Shown: positions 21,636 through 34,900 of the stretch, piece by piece
Layout: every line of letters begins with the position of its first letter
Position numbering within the stretch: the stretch's first letter is position 1
DNA from: Odiellus spinosus
Lineage: Eukaryota > Arthropoda > Arachnida > Opiliones > Phalangiidae
NCBI GenBank assembly: GCA_963920705.1
Contig: OY987233.1
Span: 7,368,001 to 7,432,000 of the forward strand
Length of the DNA: 64,000 nt
Reading direction: 5' to 3'
Translations under genes and position numbers: made by a program
Notes under the pieces: generated by a model
What the model saw: only the letters and a program-made list of their open reading frames with translations
Told to the model about the DNA's origin: nothing
Database searches by the model: none

Positions 21636-21917
21636 TCATATAAGTTGCTTAAAAACTGGGTTTCCATGGTAACGAATACGAGTACATGCGCCGTAACCCC
21701 TTACCGACCGATCCCTAAAACCGTCTATCTTCTCTAGCTCAACTCCGTGTTTAGCGTAGATCGATTTCTGGAGAACCTCTAAAGCCCTTTCTCTTCGCCC
21801 CTCCCAGTTAGTTTCCGTGGGGAGCAACCGAACCTCAAATATATCCAAATGTCCGAACTGTAACGGTCTAACGGGAATTCGTTCCTTAGAAGGTCTCAGA
21901 GACGCGCGGGGTTCCAT
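21636..21917 (-). CDS. hypothetical 93-aa ORF
   Basis: ATG-initiated (context CCTATGG) and richer in G+C than the surroundings. Protein-like composition with a charged helix-like centre (GRRERALEVLQKSIYAKHG, VELEKIDGFRDR) and RIRYHGNPVFKQ near the C-terminus; no Cys-rich, signal or membrane segment. No poly(A) signal was seen within 300 bp, and stop codons lie upstream in frame, so it could be a single-exon gene, an exon or a decayed gene. Not recognised. An X-box-like motif lies within it. Confidence 0.3.
   Translation of the reverse strand: MEPRASLRPSKERIPVRPLQFGHLDIFEVRLLPTETNWEGRRERALEVLQKSIYAKHGVELEKIDGFRDRSVRGYGACTRIRYHGNPVFKQLI
21660..21673. promoter_or_regulatory. RFX X-box-like motif
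   Basis: GTTTCCATGGTAAC is a perfect match to the palindromic X-box type bound by RFX factors (GTNNCCATGGNAAC), which in animals often marks promoters of ciliary and sensory-neuron genes. It lies 1.16 kb upstream of eag exon 1. Confidence 0.4.
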
Positions 21918-22481
21918 AGGTTCTTGTTGGAAACGTCGAAATTATTATTTGAAGAAAAAAATTATTAACAATTCAAGGCCCGAAGTGCACCACCCGCGAC
22001 AACATTAATAACTTTTTATATCTGGTAATTAAATTAAACTTAAACCTTTTTGCGGAAATTAGTCGCGAGTTGAAAAATTAAAAAAATACACCAATCTTTT
22101 TTTACATCCCATTTCTAATAACGCTTAACCAAAACGCGATTTCGTAAAAAAACGCTGCGTCACGTTTTTTTTTTTTTTTTTCAAATTCGGTTTTGATTAT
22201 TTGGATGTCTAACGCGATGCAAAAATATTAATATAATAACAGTACCAGGATTATATTATAGAGTTTTGGGCGCCAGAGACAACGTCTTCTCCATTGGTGG
22301 TTATTTAAAGTTGGTGCTAAATTTCTATCTATAACGCGAGTGATTTAAAAATCAAAAAACACTGAAAGAGGAAAAACACTAGTCAGGAAAGGTCAGATAA
22401 ATCATATTTGATAGAATAAATAATAATAGAAGACGATATGTTACGGTTTGATAAAACGACGAGACAAGTACTTCAACTCCG

Positions 22482-22514
22482 TTTAAAGGAGCCGAGGCTT
22501 AGCGTTATTCAGTT
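22482..22514 (+). promoter_or_regulatory. eag: candidate eag core promoter
   Basis: TTTAAAG (22482-22488) lies 29 bp upstream of the A in an arthropod-type initiator TTCAGTTTC (A at 22511). From here to the start codon (over 300 nt) there is no ATG except one 8 nt before the real start, unusual for this base composition and typical of a 5' UTR. Inferred; no transcript evidence. Confidence 0.35.
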
Positions 22515-22834
22515 TCTCTTCGAGATTGATTCGATCACAGAGCGACGTGGACCAACGCGATTTTCGAGTTTCTCGACATCCATTCTTCGAAACCATTAAA
22601 AGAAGAAGGGTCTTCCCAGCCTTAGTCGCTTCGAATAAATATCCTCTCCTATCCAATATCTTTTTATTTGAAATTTCAAAGAGTATCTCTACGAGCGTTC
22701 TCGTTCAATCTTTGCCGGAGGATATCTTTTGGCGAATAAGGAGGTTATCGTATCGTAAATCGACCCTTTCGATCGTGATAAAAAGGGCCGAATTTTATCT
22801 CGTGGAGTTGTCGAATTAGACCCGTGATGAGAAA

Positions 22835-22913
22835 ATGCCAGGCGGAAGACGAGGTCTTGTGGCTCCTCAAAACACTTTCCTTGAAAACATTATCCGGCGA
22901 TACAACTCCTTGC
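22835..22913 (+). CDS. eag: eag exon 1 (start codon, PAS cap)
   Basis: 79 nt encoding [20 protein letters not shown] and RRYNSL plus one base; donor GTAAGT. In-frame stop TAG at 22817-22819 and context GAAAATGCC support this start, as does near identity to the known insect EAG N-terminus. An out-of-frame ATG at 22827 would open an overlapping uORF ending in exon 2. Confidence 0.95.
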
Positions 22914-25900
22914 GTAAGTACATTTATAAATGTTAATTAAAGGACTAGAATTACTTCCACCTGTCATTCTGGAAATAAACTCAACTTTTAGGCTTCCCCT
23001 TGTATTTAGGCTTTCCTCACTGTTTTGAGGAAAAATTTAATTCAAGGGGAAGCCTAGAAGGTGAGTTTATTTCTAAGGTGACTGGCCATGTGTTTTTGAG
23101 TTTAGAAGTTAATCCAAAAACATTTTAACTTGGATCTTAAAAGGTCCGTATTCTCTTAAAGGGTCATGATAGGGATACACATTCTCCTAAAGGGTCACGA
23201 CAAAGATTTATTATCTTAAAGGGTCAAAACAAAGATATATTCTTTTAAAGGGTCAAGACAAAGATATGCGTATTATTTTAAAGGTTCATGACAAAGATGC
23301 GTACTCTCTTAAAAGGTCAAGACAAAGATGCGTATTCTCTTAAAGGGTCAAGACAAAGATATATATTTTGCTAAAGGCTCATGAAAAAAAATTATCTTAA
23401 AAGCTCATAATAAAGATAAATTCTTTTAAAGGGTCAAGACAAAGATATGAGTATTCTCTTAAAGGGTCATGACAAAGATACATATTCTTTTAAAGGGTCA
23501 TGACAAATATATATTATCTTAAAGGGTCATGACAAAGATATATTCTTTTAAAATGTCATGACAAAGATACTTATACTCTTAAAGAGTCATGACAAAAATA
23601 CTTATTCGCTTAAAGGGTCATGACAAAGATATACGTATTCTTTTAAAGGTAAAGGACAGTACCACGCTAAATTACCAATATTTACAAAAATTTAACTTGA
23701 GTCTCGTCCTTATAGGACAGACATTCGATATGAGATCAACGGACACAATAAAAGTTACTTTATAATTGCCAAGTTACAATATTTTGCGGCCTTCATGAAT
23801 ATGCAAATCATCACCTGATTCTACGCAACTGCTGAAGTGCAGAATCTATAATACCGATAGTTTCTGCAAACTAGAATCAACACTGTACGTGTGCCAAACA
23901 AAATAGCGTATTTCGTATTCGTCTCATACATTCAAAACCAACAAGACCGAATAGCAAATTGGCTAAGATATGATGTATTTAGTTCTTGGTAGAAATTGTT
24001 AGTTTCCTGAGTAATTGACTAATTTTTAGCCACGAAGACAAGAAACAAGGGTATTTTTGAAGTCACGAAGGCAGTATAGAGTTTGATAGATCGAACAAAG
24101 AACGCGTATGAAATTTCAATGCCATATTTTCCTGGAATACAAAAACAAGTAGTTTATTGGCACACCATGTCCTTTCCCAATTGGAGTTAATATAGTCAAA
24201 ATGAGAGAGCTGTCACCTCCATATAAATTCCGTTTTTTTGAATTTTTACTTTAATTTAGACTATCGGAATCGATAAAAAAAATCCCTTGTTATTAGGTTG
24301 GATTCTCCCTTTAATGAATGGACGACTGATTCGTAGAGCTCGGAGTCGGATATCCATTATCTTCTGTTATTCGTATATTTTCAGATATTTTATTTTCGGA
24401 TAAATAGTTTTGTAATTAAAAAAATGAAATTTCTATATTCGTATAATTATTAAATGTATAAAATTTACCCGAAGAAAAGCGTTTGGCGCTTTATCTACGA
24501 ATAAATTACTCGTATTCAAACTTATAACGATGGATAAGAAAATTCACGTTTCCAGAATCAGTCTAAAATATAAGAAAAATATTTCAAATTGACTTTTAAT
24601 TCGAAAGATATAAATAAAATAACGAAACTAAGATTTTAAATCATCTTTTTATTTGTTATTTTTCATGAAAATAAATTTTGAATTTTTGTTATCCGAACGT
24701 ATAACGCGGATAATATTCTAAGATGAGGCCATTTTTGGATAAAAACGGATATGGATTACGTTTTTTACTTCATCTTCGAATAACTTAACACGAATGAAAA
24801 ATTGTCTATTTTTACTCAAACAGATAATATACATCAGAATTTTGTAGATTTTATCCAATTAATAAAAATTATACCAATTCCGAGCTCTACTGATTCGGTT
24901 TATTGTAACCCTGTGCTAATTTTCCCGCCATTTTCGAGTTTGGTCAAACTCGTATTAATATTTCACTTCTCCTCTTATTTCCATCTGGTTAAACGTAAGT
25001 TATTTCAAGCGCAGCAACGAACCATATACAGACAAGACAAGACTTGTAACATTCGTTACTCGTATATAATTGCGTGCCTCTATCTCAATGTAATCACGCT
25101 AAGAAGAAAAAAAAATGATTCAAGAACAATGGCGACCCAAATCCTATTTCGTTTCCACTACAATTGTAGTACAGGATATATGTTGTACAGGTTAAACCCT
25201 AGGTACAAACTGATACCCCACAAGAAACCCATAATGTCGTGAGAGAGAGAGAGAAAGATTCTATCCTTAGCGACCTTCGAAACCCCTAAAGTACTACTTT
25301 GCTTTGCGAGGAAAAAAATACATATATATAACGAAAAGAATAGTCTTCATAAGCATTTTTTTTCTTCTTTTTCTGCTTCCAACTAAAAGCTCTAACCTAA
25401 TGTATTGGAATAAGTTAATGCCTAGGAGTAATGTTGTTGTATTTGAAATACATGTTATCTTTTATTTTTAAAACTGGGTGCCAAATAACTGAATATAAAG
25501 TGCTGATGTCACAAATTGAGTAGCATTTTCGGAAAGATCGTTAAAAATCGATTCGGAATATATATAGATATGTCATAGAACAAAATTACCGCGACAGTAA
25601 AAAATACATATTTTATAATCACCATTTTCGAAATTTTTAAAATAAAAATTCCCCGCAATACTACGTCATCAGTATGGTCGCGTGATTTCGCTATTGTATA
25701 GAGCCTACAGTTTGATTCTCGCGCGTTCTGGCACCAGTGATAAGGTAGCTTTCGCGTGGTCTTTTTCATAAAAGTACTTAATCCAGAAAGTTAACCACTT
25801 TTCGTACGAAAATTATCGTTAATTACGTGACAGAAATAATCAACGTCAATCAAACTACGTCATATTTTAGATAGATGAAGCTGCAATAAATCGATTTATA

Positions 25901-28900
25901 AAAGATAATGCGTGAACACAGCCTCGTTCATACTAGGCCTTGGAATCTAGTTTCAAAAAGTTTCGCTGGAGTCGTGTGAACGGGAAACAGTCTCTCGAAT
26001 CGATTTGATTCGATTTCTCGAAAATGCTTCGGGAACCAGTTTCACACCGATTCGGTTTCAACAACCGATAATATGAAGCTACTATAATTCGATTTATAAT
26101 GAAAATGTGTGAACACGTGACGCTTAAAACGATTCCTGGCGATTTGAATATCGGTTATACCGTTTCTAATCGATTAAGAAATGCTAGTGTGACCGTAACT
26201 GATTACTATCGTATCTAAATACCTAAGGTGGTATATATTGTCGTGGATCGCGAGCCCCAAATCTTTGTTCCATTTTAACGAAGCGAAAATCCTTTAGCCT
26301 AGATTTCTTTCCGGTGTAAATTCACTCTTGGCCCCGTATTTGACTCGAAGTGGGTCATTAGAACGCTTTTCCAGCCACGCGGGTCAGCCCTTGTATAGGA
26401 TGCAGTCTATAAAGGCGTCAAATATCGAGCTGTTCTCTCCCACATGCACTGAAAACGCTAAATAAACTCTTATACGTACACGTTGCGCACTTTTCTATTT
26501 TATTAAGTAGCTTGTCCCATATTTAAAAAGAAACTCGCTCTTATTTGGGTTGCCCTAGAATCATTCGGAACTTGAAATATATAATTTTCTAGGGAACAGT
26601 AATAGCCAGTGATTATGTATCGTATTTAACAATTTAATGAAGATACATTTATCTTTTATTAACACTGATAAATGTAGTGAGTTTAATGGTAGAATGAAAT
26701 GCAATTAAAGTAGACACGCAAGTCCTGACTCGATTCGCAAATTTTTAATTTTTAGACACGTTTTTGGTAGAGCTCGTAATTGGTATAATTTTTATTAATT
26801 GGATAAAATCTACTGAATTATATGAAAAATATTATCTGTTTGATTAAAAATAGACTATTTTTCATTCGAGTTGACTTATTCGAAGATAAAGTAAAAAAAC
26901 ATAATCCGTTTTTATCCAAAAATGGCCTTATCTTAGAATATTATCCGCGTTATACCTTCGGATAAAATAATTCAAAATTTATTTTCGTGAAAAATAACAA
27001 TTAAAAATATGATTTAAAATCTTAGTTTCGTTGTTTTATTTATATCCTTCGAATTAAAAGTAAATTTGAAATTTTTTATTATATTTTAGACTAATTCTGG
27101 AAACGTGAATTTTCTTATCCATCGTTATACGTTTGAATACGAGTAATTTGTTCGTAGATAAAGCGCCAAATTCTTATCTTCGGGTAAACCTTATACGTTT
27201 AAAAATTATACGAATATACAAATTTCATTTTATAGTTAGAAACAATTTATGCGAAAATAAAATATCTGAAAATATACAAATAACGGAAGATAATGGATAT
27301 CCGATTCCGAGATCTACTTCAACAGCGCTATGCCTTAACATTAAAAGAAGAGGCTGGCGTTTTGATAGCCAAGGTCTTAGGCATCAAATACCGGCCTATT
27401 CTTTTAATGTTAGAACATTACAAGCGCTTGAAGGCTGAAATAATATGATTGGCCCGAATTTACATTTACTTTCATTAAATTTTTTTCAAAAAAGTAGACC
27501 AAAAACTAAAATTTCTTTGAATTGAAATGGAATTATATTCCTAATACGGAATCAATGAAAATAACTTAAAAATGTTTATTCTTAAATTAATATTATTTCC
27601 AATTTCAACACTCGCTTATATTGCGCTCCGCCAAGAGGTTAGAGCTGCAAAATCAATTGCGTTTCGCCTAGATCGTACACAATACGACACTTAAGTGGCC
27701 TAGATAGGCGGATTGTTTATCGTTCTAATTATCTAAGAGCGTGATTGCAAACAGACATCGTTAAGTGCATTCGAGTCGGCGGATAATTTGAATTTTGATT
27801 ATTTCATGGACTAGTAATTAGGATTAATTTTAAGCTGAGTCATCGATAACTAATACCACCATGTAAAATATATTAAATGGAAGAGAAACTTCATATGGTA
27901 TCTGTCCCAATCCAAACTGGGTCTAATCAACTTCCGGTGGTCAGTGTCACCCTATATTTTTCAAAGTCTATTATTTAATCTTTATTATTATGATCGACTG
28001 TTCAATTCCTGTTTAATCACTCAGCACCAATAGGAGAGCAACCGGAAGACACCAGAGTTTGAGCTCGACTCGGAATTTGTATAACTTTTGTTAATTGAAT
28101 AAGACCATCGTGAATGTCAATCAGATATTATCAGTTCGCGAAAAACATATCCATTTATTAGTCGAGTTAATTACGTATCCGAATGTAAGTCAAACTTTTT
28201 ATTCGTACTCATTGTTATAGGAAATTGATACGTTATACGAGTTATTCATTCGCCAATAAGAAACATTTGAAACTCGAGTTTCTTCGCCGATTTTAACCCA
28301 AATTGAGTTCTAGAAGCTAGAATGTAGTAATTTAGTCGCTGTTCCTTTCAATTTAGATTAAAATATAATTATTATATTTCATTCTACACGGATTTCGAGA
28401 AACGTCGTATTTTTATCTTCGCGTTATCCGTTCGAATAAACCCGTAATTTGTTTATTAATCAAGCTTAAAATATCTCCGGATAATTCGTATCCATTTGAT
28501 ACGCGTCTTTTTATATAATTTGTGGTTTTATATTAAACAAACAATTTATCCGCGATTAAAATATACGAAAAAAAAAGCCTAGTTATATATGGACATCCTA
28601 AGTTATTCATTATTCGATTCCGAGCACAAGGAAATAATTATTTTATTTATTTAGCTCCTGATTGTAGGCTTTGCCCTTAACAGCGAAGCTGCAAGGTTGC
28701 AACATTTCTACAGGCGTTCAGTAGAAAAAGTATCTGATCCTAAAACCCCTGTAAGGAAGTCTTTTCTAAAAGTCGAAAGTTAAGCATTTCAAGGGACTAT
28801 ATCTTTATATTAAAGTGAGGCTGTCACGGATTTTTCATGAACTCAAAATGGAAACTGAGTATCATTTTCGGAAAGATCGTAATAAAACGATTCAAAATAT

Positions 28901-31900
28901 ATCGACATATGTCATTTTCGAAATTGGTAAAATAAAAACTCCCCGCAATTATACGTCATCACTATGGTCGCCTGATTTCGCTAATGTATAGAGTCTACAG
29001 TTGATTCTCGTCGCCTTCTGGCACCAGTGATAAGGTCACTTTCGTGCGGTCTTTTTCGTAGAAGTACTTAATCCAGAAAATCCTAACCTTTCGTGTGAAA
29101 ATTATAGTTAATTACGTTAGTTACAGAAATTAACTACGTCATATAAACTACGTCATATTTTAGACAAACTACGTCATATTTTAGATAAACAACGTCATAT
29201 TTTAGATAAAAAACGTCATATTTTAGATAAACAACGTCATATTTTAGATAAACAACGTCATATATTAGATAAACAACGTCATATATTAGATAAACAACGT
29301 CATATTTTAGATAAACAACGTCATATTTTAGACAAACAACGTCATATTTTCGATAAACAACGTCATATTTTCGATAAACAACGTCATATTTTAGATAAAC
29401 AACGTCATATTTTAGATAAACAACGTCATATTTTAGATAAACAACGTCATATTTTAGATAAACAACGTCATATTTTAGATAAACAACGTCATATTTTCGA
29501 TAAACAACGTCATATTTTCGATAAACAACGTCATATTTTCGATAAACAACGTCATATTTTCGATAAACAACGTCATATTTTCGATAAACAACGTCATATT
29601 TTAGATAAACAACGTCATATTTTAGATAAACAACGTCATATTTTAGATAAACAACGTCATATTTTAGATAAACAACGTCATATTTTAGATAAACAACGTC
29701 ATATTTTAGATAAACAACGTCATATTTTAGATAAACAACGTCATATTTTAGATAAACAACGTCATATTTTAGATAAACAACGTCATATTTTAGATAAACA
29801 ACGTCATATTTTAGATAAACAACGTCATATTTTAGATAAACAACGTCATATTTTAGATAAACACCGTCATATTTTACATAAACAACGTCATATTTTACAT
29901 AAACAACGTCATATTTTACATAATCAACGTCATATTTTAGTTAAACAACGTCATATTTTAGATAAACAACGTCATATTGTAGATAAACAACGTCATATTT
30001 TAGATAAACTAACGATTTTGATGAGTTAATGGTGCCAATATCCTATCGAAAATACATAGGAGATGTGAAAAGTACTTTAATTTATATTTCCCAAAGGACC
30101 AATTATAATCGTATAAAACTTTGCACGGATTCTTACCTTGGTATGTAGATCGTCCGCGCAAAATTTTATTAAAATCGAGGGGGGTTCTCGCGTTAATCCG
30201 CCCTTGTCCTTTATGGAAGAGATATGAAAATCAAGATTTTGAATTTGACTTTCAACCTTCTCTTTAATGTAGCGATAGACTCTATTAAATTATCCAAAAG
30301 CGCCTGCGGGATCCAGATCAAGCGAGACAGAGGGGCTTAAGTATCATCCAACATACATTCGCAAATTTTCGAGTTATATCATATTCCAGGTCAATCCTTG
30401 TGCATACCAGAAACATTTATCGATCCGCGTTAAAAGTTTGGTCTTATATAATATTCAATTACTTGTCTATATACTCAGTTACAACTTAGGCGGATGCCTA
30501 AATTTACAAAATCAGGGTTGCCACAGACCTGGAAAACCTGGAAAAGTCAGGGAATTTCAAAATTGGTCTGAAAAGTCAGGGAAAAGTCAGGGAATTTTAA
30601 AATTGTCCAAAGGTCAGGGAAAAGTCAATGAATTTTCATATTATCCAAAAATAAAATTGTGGAATCTCATAGTATAGATTTAGTTAGACCAAGGAGGCTT
30701 CCATAAATATGTGTAAATATTTATTATATGGAATCAGAGCCTTCAAAACATTTATGCAAAGTCCCTATTGAGAAAAGCACGTTTTTTACGAATACTTTCT
30801 CACAGTATACTGTCTAACAGAAGACCTATATTTGGGGAGAGGTGATTCGCGCAAGGAAGAGCTCCCACGCCAATTTCTATCAGCCTTGGAGTTCTACTAA
30901 TTTAAATCTTTAAATTGGTCAGGGAAAAACGGTGTAGATGGTCAGGGAAAACCTGGAAAAGTCGGGGAATTTTGTTATAAAAAATCTGTGGCAACTCGGA
31001 AAATCAAGATGGGTCATGGAGCCAAGCTAATTAAGCCACGTGACGAAGTTAAGTTTATAATTAAAATCGCGGCCGAAGTTGTGTTTCATGAGTTTAGTGA
31101 TTTTTTGCTTTAAATTAAGGCTGTCATTAGTTTTTTTCGAATGCCTATGGATTATATTTTTCGTTTTATCATACAATTAAAACTTCATATTCAAATTTTA
31201 TACCTTAAGAAACTATATATAGGTCATTTTTTATTCTGATATATGACGTAGTTTATTTCTTGAACGTAATTAACGATACTCTTCGTAAGAAAGGTATAGT
31301 TCACATTCTGTGATAAGTACTTTTACGAAAAAGACCGCGCGAAAAGAGAGAATGCAACCGAACAACAAGTGATTTTTATTGATTCCTTACAAAAACAACT
31401 ATTAAACTAGAAATAAATTTAAATAGGCTTAGCTGAATTCATGGAGATGCTGAATATCTTCGCATTAATTAATGGTTCTGCGACCAATCGAATGTTATTG
31501 GAAGTCTCACGGAGTTCTCGCCTTAACGATTGGTCTTCACTCATTGATCGCTGACCCTTCAATGCGAAGAAATTCAGAATCTCCATGAATCCAGCTAAGC
31601 CTATTTTCCGGGTAAGTTTTAAATTTATTTCTAGTTCAATATTTGTTTGTAAATTTTTTTATTGGTGGATTAGGCCTATTTAAACGATAAGTAAAATCAC
31701 TTGTTATTAGGCTGCTTCCTTTGATATGTAAACAGGATTATGTGTTCGATCGAAATTAATCCAACTTCATTTCGTCTTTAAATTTTAAGTCGACAATAAC
31801 CTTTAACCTTTATCTCTGAGCAATTATATCGTGGCCTTATTTAAAGTTTGGAAATAATTTCCATGAAAGTTAAATTAGTAAATTTTGATAATGAACTCAT

Positions 31901-34900
31901 TATATTTGGAAAATCCCAATTAAAACGATAGTAAAATATTTCGTATATACGGTTAGAACTAATTAATGATCTTACTAATGGTACCAAATGTTTCTTTCAT
32001 GTATAACTATAGATATATATGCGTAAAATTAGGTCAAGCACGTCGTTCCACTTGAAAAAATACTTCTTTTACATTAAAGTGAATCTGTTTCCATTTTTAT
32101 CGAATATCTATATAATTACTGGGCATGTTTTACGGTGTTTAAATTAATTTCTAAAGTTTGGTTAAGTTTGAATGTAAGTGAAGAATAAAATCAATTCAAT
32201 AAAATTGGGCCAAGGTCTTGGTCATCAAACGCCGGCCTATTCTTTTAATGTTAAAACATTACAGGGTTGCCACAGTTTTTTCAGATTCAAATTCCCTGAT
32301 TTTCCAGGTTTTTCCCTGACTTTTTCCAACGATTTTCCCTGACCTTTTCCAACGATTTTTCCTGACCGTTTCGGCTAATACTACCCAATTTTAACCTTTT
32401 ATTTTTTTATATAATCGAGTTCGCCAAACTTTTTGCACGCGTATCTTTGTTCTAATCTATACATCTGACACGGTCAGCTGAGAATCTTTTCTGTAGATAA
32501 TGACTGTAATTTCCTGGCTTCTTAAAAAATCTTTAAAATCCCTGACTTTTTAAAATATCTTAAAATTCCCTGACTTTTTTGGTTCATTATCAAAATCCCT
32601 GACTTTTCCCGGTTTTCCCTGTTTTCGTTGACCTGTGGCAACCCTGCATTAAAACCGCTGTTGAAGGCTGAAATAATATGATTGGCCTGAATTTATATTT
32701 ACTTTTATTCAAACTTAACCAAACTTTAGAAATTAATATAAACACATAAAACGTGTCTAAAAATTGTTTGAAAGTTCTGGAATACGTTTTTTGACACTGT
32801 GATTCCTCGAATAAATTCAAAAGCTGTTCCATTTTTAGCTTCAAGTTTCCCTTTAAGGCTATTTTCCAAAATGCTACTCAAATTCCATTTCATTTTTTTT
32901 TTTTTAGATATCAATGACAGCATCACTTTGATGAAAGTAGAATGAAACAGAGTTACTGTTAGTTTAATTTCGTTTTTATCTCGTTGGATAGGTTATATAA
33001 ATAAATGGTACAAAACGTTCAACAGTCAAAACTGAATACTAAACATAGAAAAATATATAAACTACCTTGACAATAAGGCCGTATTTAGGTCGCTTAAAAA
33101 GGTTTAATAGGTATAATGAAAAGTTACGAGAGAAGACTGTGAATTAAATAGTTGCCTATTAATGTTCTTTCATTAAAGGGAGTGTGAAGATGAATATTAT
33201 GTGGTTTTTATCTAAACTTAAATTAATTAGCTTAAAGGGAGATTGCTACCTAACAACAAATGATTTTTATAGCTTCCTTATCGTTTAAATAGGCCTAATC
33301 CACCAATAAAATAATTTACAAACAAATATTAAACTAAAGTAACTAACTTAACCTCAGTAAAGGGAGTGTGAAGATGAAAATGATGTAGTTTTTATCTAAA
33401 ATTAAATAACTAACTTAAATGGAGCATGCAACCTAACAACAAATGATTTTTTATCGATTTCTTACCGTTTAAATAGCCCCTAATCGATCAATAAAACAAT
33501 TTACAAATAAATAAACTAAAATAACTAAAGTAATCTCGTGAGTGGCTGCTTAATTTAAACACCAAAAACGTGTCTAAAAATTGTTAAACAAATACTGAAA
33601 TACGTTTTTTGGTATTTTTTTCCATTTTTACCTCCAAGTTTCCTTTTAATAAAACCGAAATCAACAAAAAAAAGGCTGAAAACTTTATTTTTAGGGTGTA
33701 GGCTACGTTTTCAATACCTTAATAAATTAACCCTAATTTTAATGAGATATTTTCTTCGTGCGGGATGAGAACGCGACGAAAAATTTACGTAACTTCATTC
33801 ATTATTAAAGTTCCCCTCAATTTTGTTTTTGAAAAACGCAAGGTGTTCCATATTTCTTCTTAATTTGACGACACGTAAACAAAACTACGGATTATTTTAC
33901 ATTATTTTAAGTGTGTCCTGACTTCGCTCACGAGAGTTACCAAATAAGGCTTAAATTTACTCCATTCACCGTGATAAAGTTAATGATGTTAATGTTGGAT
34001 AATCTAGAAAAAAGACCGCTTTATACTTCGACTCGAGCGTTTTACTAATTGCGTCTTAAAGGTGGATAAAAATATGCCTAAAATATCCTAGCTGACAACA
34101 ATATCTATATCATAATTGAAGTTTTTAATCAGAGTATAGCGAAGAAGAAGGACTTTACGTGCGAACTTTTGACGTTGTGTTACTTCTAGTTACGGTTCGC
34201 GTGCATAGATTTTTTTATACGTCCAGGTAACACATAGTTTTGTATCAAACTCTATGATCTATAACATCTTATTAGAAAAATAGGTAAAGTTAGCTTTGGA
34301 AGAGTTGCAAACTGATCATAATACCTTACTTAGTAGAGTGCATGACTATGGAGTCTGCAAATACATATTTAATGTGGAAATCGCGATGGATGGAATAAAC
34401 GCAAACTAAAGTTTATAAATAACTCCGATATAGCACGCTCATCTATTTTATTAGAGATAATAGCGTCAGTGGCAGGTACGTTAGAAAAGCCGAATGCGAT
34501 GTTGTATCTATTTTTATCCATATAGAAGCCTTTCGACCCTATTGCTTTCATAGTTAAACAGACACGGCCGAGCTTTCAAAAGAAATGATGTTAGATAATG
34601 TTCTCATTTTTTCTCACTACAATATGAGAAAAATAAAAATAATATACATTCTAAGTTACAAGGTTGGAAAGGCGGATATATTTCTATAGATTAAGACGTT
34701 TTCTAATGGGAATTCGGTTCCTACTAAGAGAGTAATTTAGTATATTATGTATACGAATTTTGGTATATCAAAATAACTTTATAATCTTATATGACATCTT
34801 ATTATTTTTATGATCAAAATGAAGTTATCATGCAATATCAACAGTGTATGTATAAAAGTTTGGCACAGCAAGGTTTTTATGTAAGTAAAAAAGGTTATAA

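Noticed and set aside
22526-22819. 97-codon frame upstream of eag
   Set aside because: It has no ATG (opens at TTG) and ends 15 bp before the eag start; better explained as 5' UTR free of ATGs.
24802-25242. 146-codon plus-strand ORF, the longest in the window
   Set aside because: Starts inside a family D element and runs into AT-rich intron; no domain, and the same start region in other copies is broken.
29128-30010. CRISPR-like array
   Set aside because: The repeat is continuous with no unique spacers, and the genome is eukaryotic.
30438-30677. Lys/Gly-rich plus ORF (KSGKSQG type), also 32590-32844 and 16648-16881 on the minus strand
   Set aside because: Read-through of family H repeats, a familiar source of false predicted proteins.
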